Source of the DNA: an uncultured Oscillibacter sp.
GTDB lineage: Bacteria > Bacillota > Clostridia > Oscillospirales > Oscillospiraceae
Reading direction: 5' to 3'
Assembly (NCBI GenBank): GCA_910585385.1
Contig: CAJUDV010000006.1
Span: forward strand, 11,576 to 75,575
DNA: 64,000 bases
Under the pieces are notes generated by a model. That model saw nothing but the letters and a program-made list of their open reading frames with translations. It did no database searches and was not told the DNA's origin. This document shows, in pieces, positions 61,099 to 64,000 of the stretch. Positions within the stretch are counted from its first letter, which is position 1; each line of letters begins with the position of its first letter. Position numbers and translations under genes: made by a program.

Positions 61099-62316
61099 TC
61101 ACTTCTGCACAGAGGCGGCGATGGCATCCGCCAGCGCGTCGATCTCAGACTCGTTGTCCGCTTTCAAGGAGGAGGTGACAGTCATCTCCTCGTCCAGAAT
61201 CTCCATGCGCTTGAGTCCCTCGATCTCCTCCCGCATCAGCGCGCCGGAGCGGGGTGCCCAGGAACCGCTGCCCATGATGGCCACGGTACGGTTTTGGAGG
61301 TTCAGGGCCTTCATATCCGTGAGGAAGTTGTGCATGGGCGGAAAGATCCCCAGATTGTAGGTGACGGAGGCCAGCACCAGGTGGCTGTACTTAAAGAGGT
61401 CGGAGATCAGGTAGCTGACGTGGGTGGAGGACACGTCGTAGAGCCGGGTGTTGGTGACGCCCCGGGCCGTGAGCTTGGCGGCCAGGACCTCGGCGGCGGA
61501 CTCCGTGTTGCCGTACATAGAGGCGTAGACGATCATGACGCCCTTCTCCTCCGGCTCGTAGGTGGCCCAGTGGGTGTACTTGTCGATGATATAGCCCAGG
61601 TCCTTGCGCCAGATGGGGCCGTGGAGGGGGCAGAGCATCTTGATGTTGTCCAGCCCCACCACGGAGGCGGCCTTATTTAAGAGGGCCACCACCTGGGGTC
61701 CGTACTTGCCCACGATGTTGGTGTAGTACCGGCGGGCATCGTCGATCCACTCGCCGTCAAAGTCCACCTCGTCGGCGAAGAGCTTGCCGTCCAGGGAGCG
61801 GAAGGAGCCAAAGGCGTCGGCGGAGAAGAGCACGCCGTTGGTGGTGTCGAAGGACACCATGGCCTCGGGCCAGTGGACCATGGGGGCGTAGACAAAGGCG
61901 ATGGTGTGCCTGCCGAAGCACTTGGTGTCGCCCTCCTTCACCTCCTCCACGGCGCTGGGGTCCAGGGAGAAGCCAAACTGGTTGAGGAGCGTCACGGCCT
62001 TGGGGGTGGTGATGATCTTCACCTCCGGCCAGCGCAGGAGGATCTCCTCAATGGAGGCGGCGTGGTCGGGCTCCACGTGGTTGATGACCAGGTAGTCCAG
62101 GGGGCGGCCGTTCAGCACGGCCTTTACATTGGTGATGAACTGGCGGCCCACGGCCCAGTCGGCGGTGTCAAAGAGGACGGTCTTCTCATCCAGCAGGACG
62201 TAGGCGTTGTAGCTGACGCCGTGGTACAGGGGGTGGATATTCTCGAAGAGGGCCAGCCGGTGTTCGTCCGCGCCTACCCAGTAGAGGTCGTCGGTGACTT
62301 GGCGGTAATTATGCAT
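61099..62316 (-). CDS. Flavodiiron protein (FprA-type A flavoprotein)
   Basis: A 405-residue two-domain protein. Residues about 1-245 are a beta-lactamase-like diiron domain with NHVEPDHAASIE (H-x-E-x-D-H) and further ligands in MVHWPEAM, SADAFG and CPLHGPIW. Residues about 255-400 are a flavodoxin domain (VMIVYASMYGNTESAAE). Flavodiiron proteins reduce O2 or NO to water or N2O, commonly with electrons from rubredoxin. AAAGGAGG precedes the ATG. It lies downstream of, and in the same direction as, the rubredoxin-tailed dehydrogenase. Confidence 0.96.
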   Translation of the reverse strand: MHNYRQVTDDLYWVGADEHRLALFENIHPLYHGVSYNAYVLLDEKTVLFDTADWAVGRQFITNVKAVLNGRPLDYLVINHVEPDHAASIEEILLRWPEVKIITTPKAVTLLNQFGFSLDPSAVEEVKEGDTKCFGRHTIAFVYAPMVHWPEAMVSFDTTNGVLFSADAFGSFRSLDGKLFADEVDFDGEWIDDARRYYTNIVGKYGPQVVALLNKAASVVGLDNIKMLCPLHGPIWRKDLGYIIDKYTHWATYEPEEKGVMIVYASMYGNTESAAEVLAAKLTARGVTNTRLYDVSSTHVSYLISDLFKYSHLVLASVTYNLGIFPPMHNFLTDMKALNLQNRTVAIMGSGSWAPRSGALMREEIEGLKRMEILDEEMTVTSSLKADNESEIDALADAIAASVQK

Positions 62317-62413
62317 AGCGTGTTGCCTCCTTTATTGTTTTTGGTGTTATCCTTGGGAAGAGGGCGTTCCGGGAATGACGGGGCTCTCCCCCGCATCCCA
62401 GGGGCGCTGTCTC

Positions 62414-62475
62414 CGAACCCCGGCAGGGGCTCTGCCCCTGCGCCCCGCAAGCCTTTGAAAAGGCCTGGCCGAAAC
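62414..62475 (-). repeat. Dispersed hairpin-rich intergenic repeat, copy C
   Basis: Read on the minus strand it begins GTTTCGGCC, continues GCCTTTTCAAAGGCTTG and GGGG, and ends in a CAGGGGC/GCCCCTG hairpin, matching copy A at 14441-14530. It lies between the flavodiiron and dehydrogenase genes. Confidence 0.7.
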
Positions 62476-62491
62476 GTCTATCCTGGTTCTA

Positions 62492-64000
62492 TCAGGCCTC
62501 AATCTCGATGAAGGCGTCCGCCGTCTCACCGCAGTGGGGACAGGTCCAGCCCTCGGGCAGGTCCTTAAAGGCGGTGCCGGGCTTCACCTCGTTCTCCGGG
62601 TCGCCCTGCATGGGGTCGTACTCGTGGCCGCAGCCGTTGCAGATGTACAGCTTCCGGGGCTGGTAGACCTTCTTGGGAACCTGCCGCTTCATCTTCACCA
62701 TGGGAGGCGCGGGCAGCTTGTCGCCGGTTTCCAGGGCGGCGGCCAGCAGGGGCAGGATCTCCATCACGTCCCCCACAATGCCGTAATCACAGTTTTTAAA
62801 GATCTTCGCGTTGGGATTGTTGTTGATGGCCACAATGCAGGCGGCGTCCTTGATGCCCTTCAAGTGTTGGATGGCGCCGGAGATGCCGCAGGCGATGTAC
62901 AGATTGCCCTTGAACTTCTGGCCGCTCATGCCCACGTAGCGGTTCAAAGGCACGTATTTCAGCGTCTCTGCCACGGGACGGCTGGAGCCGATAGCGGCCC
63001 CGGCGGCCTTGGCCAGGTTCTCAATGAGCTTCATATTCTTCTTCTCGCCGATGCCCTGGCCCGCGCTGACCACCCGCTCCGCCTGGGTGATGGGGGTGTC
63101 CAGGGGGATGCCCACGGTGAAGTCGTGGCCGTCCTTCTTGAGGTTGGCAACCAGTGTCTCCACCTTCTCCTGGGCGGTGCCGTCCTTGAGGATCATCCGC
63201 TTTCTGGCGCCGGTCTCGGGACCCCTGGGCCCCGCGGCGGGGGCCGAGGCCTCCTTGGCGGCCTTGCCCAGAATGTGAGAGGCGATGACCACACGCTGGA
63301 TCTCGTTGGTGCCCTCGTAGATGGTGGTGATCTTGGCGTCCCGGTAGAAACGCTCCACCTCCATGCCCTTGAGGTAACCGCAGCCGCCGAAGATCTGGAG
63401 GGCGTCGTTGGTGACCTCCAGAGCAATGTCGGAGGCGTACTGCTTGGCCATGGCGGACTCCATGCCGTAGGGCACGTGGGCCTGTTTCAGCTCGGCGGCG
63501 GAGTACACCAGAAACCGGGCGCAGCGGAGCTTGGTGGCCATGTCGGCGATCTTGAAGGCTACGTTCTGCTGCTGGCAGATGGGCTTGCCGAACTGAACGC
63601 GCTCCTTGGAGTACTCCACAGCCGCCTCAAAGGCCCCCTGGGCGATGCCCAGGGCCTGGGCCGCGATGCCGATGCGGCCGCCGTCCAGAGTGGCCATGGC
63701 GATCTTAAAGCCCTGGCCCTCCTTGCCCAGCAGGTTCTCCTTGGGGATCTTCACGTTGTTGAAGTTCAGCTGGCAGGTGGCGGAGGAGCGGATGCCCATC
63801 TTGTCGTAGTGCTCCTCGAAGGTAAAGCCCTCCCAGCCCTTTTCCACGATAAAGGCGGAGATGCCCCGGGTGCCGATGCCGGGGGTGGTGACGGCGAACA
63901 CCACATAAGTTCCGGCCTCGCCGCCGTTGGTGATAAAGATCTTCTCGCCGTTGAGGAGGTAGTGGTCCCCCATGTCCTCGGCGGTGGTCTCGGTGCCGCC
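62492..64000 (-). CDS. Acyl-CoA dehydrogenase fused to ETF-alpha C-domain and rubredoxin, 5' truncated
   Basis: The frame is open to the right edge, so the N-terminus is missing; 502 codons remain. First comes the acyl-CoA dehydrogenase body (LNGEKIFITNGGEAGTYVVF, LDGGRIGIAAQALGIAQGAF, FGGCGYLKGMEVERFYRDA, and IYEGTNEIQRVVIA with the catalytic Glu). Then an ETF-alpha FAD domain (SAGQGIGEKKNMKLIENLAK, LYIACGISGAIQHLKGIKD, DYGIVGDVMEILP), lacking the ETF-alpha N-terminal domain. Last is a rubredoxin (YICNGCGHEYDP and WTCPHCGETADAF). One chain could pass electrons from an acyl-CoA through two flavins to rubredoxin iron. Confidence 0.94.
   Translation of the reverse strand, partial: GGTETTAEDMGDHYLLNGEKIFITNGGEAGTYVVFAVTTPGIGTRGISAFIVEKGWEGFTFEEHYDKMGIRSSATCQLNFNNVKIPKENLLGKEGQGFKIAMATLDGGRIGIAAQALGIAQGAFEAAVEYSKERVQFGKPICQQQNVAFKIADMATKLRCARFLVYSAAELKQAHVPYGMESAMAKQYASDIALEVTNDALQIFGGCGYLKGMEVERFYRDAKITTIYEGTNEIQRVVIASHILGKAAKEASAPAAGPRGPETGARKRMILKDGTAQEKVETLVANLKKDGHDFTVGIPLDTPITQAERVVSAGQGIGEKKNMKLIENLAKAAGAAIGSSRPVAETLKYVPLNRYVGMSGQKFKGNLYIACGISGAIQHLKGIKDAACIVAINNNPNAKIFKNCDYGIVGDVMEILPLLAAALETGDKLPAPPMVKMKRQVPKKVYQPRKLYICNGCGHEYDPMQGDPENEVKPGTAFKDLPEGWTCPHCGETADAFIEIEA

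Overview
The window is about 64 kb of GC-rich chromosome (most genes use G/C-ending codons) with strong GGAGG-type ribosome binding sites, a SpoVAC spore gene, a clostridial-order Rnf operon (C-D-G-E-A-B), an HrcA/CIRCE heat-shock operon, formate-THF ligase, indolepyruvate:ferredoxin oxidoreductase and a flavodiiron protein. Together these point to a strictly anaerobic, spore-forming, amino-acid or organic-acid fermenting member of the Clostridia, most likely an Oscillospiraceae-type gut bacterium (Flavonifractor/Lawsonibacter/Intestinimonas-like). That placement is inference from gene content and style. I saw no rRNA, tRNA, CRISPR array, prophage or insertion sequence.

Layout. 1-3.1 kb: ptsI (cut by the left edge) and mannitol PTS mtlA. 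3.1-5.8 kb (minus): MATE pump, TIM-barrel isomerase, small membrane protein. 6-14.4 kb: NCS2 nucleobase permease and ICMT-like methyltransferase, spoVAC, hemW, CmpB-type membrane protein, AtoE short-chain fatty acid carrier, and a MocR regulator diverging from an ECF S-component across a 36-bp palindrome. 14.6-21 kb: DUF975 protein and rnfCDGEAB. 21.2-30.9 kb: an Afu-type ABC importer (ATPase, fused permease, HAD phosphatase, DUF4177-like mini-ORF, lipoprotein SBP) facing a three-gene sensor operon (SBP lipoprotein, histidine kinase, AraC-type response regulator). The set resembles phosphosugar uptake plus HptARS-type sensing. 31-38.6 kb: DUF1294, NhaC, a PH-like protein, a frameshifted GNAT, asnS, a DUF1624 protein and pyk. 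38.7-42.8 kb (minus): fhs, then a five-gene overlapping operon (MerR regulator with membrane tail, two small membrane proteins, YbjQ, MBL hydrolase) behind a textbook MerR promoter. 43-49.3 kb: mutY, small genes, a PflX-like radical SAM protein, an XRE regulator, comFC, mreB and a DUF2156-GNAT fusion. 49.4-56.8 kb (minus): glycosidase-like protein, rpiB, a PHP phosphatase and hrcA-grpE-dnaK-dnaJ behind CIRCE. 57.2-64 kb: iorA-iorB, a ubiquitin-fold-like small protein and an FrhB-like Fe-S flavoprotein; then, on the minus strand, a flavodiiron protein and an acyl-CoA dehydrogenase/ETF-alpha/rubredoxin fusion cut by the right edge.

The genes fit an anaerobic energy metabolism built on ferredoxin and flavins: IorAB would make reduced ferredoxin from aryl pyruvates, Rnf would turn the ferredoxin/NAD potential into an ion gradient, NhaC could use that gradient, and the ACAD-ETF-rubredoxin fusion and flavodiiron protein form a possible rubredoxin-linked electron outlet. 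The parts most worth follow-up are the overlapping MerR/YbjQ operon whose shared C-terminal peptide also encodes the next gene's ribosome binding site, the phosphosugar sensing/uptake cluster, the symmetric bidirectional promoter beside a MocR regulator that has lost its PLP lysine, and the ubiquitin-like protein in the Ior operon.
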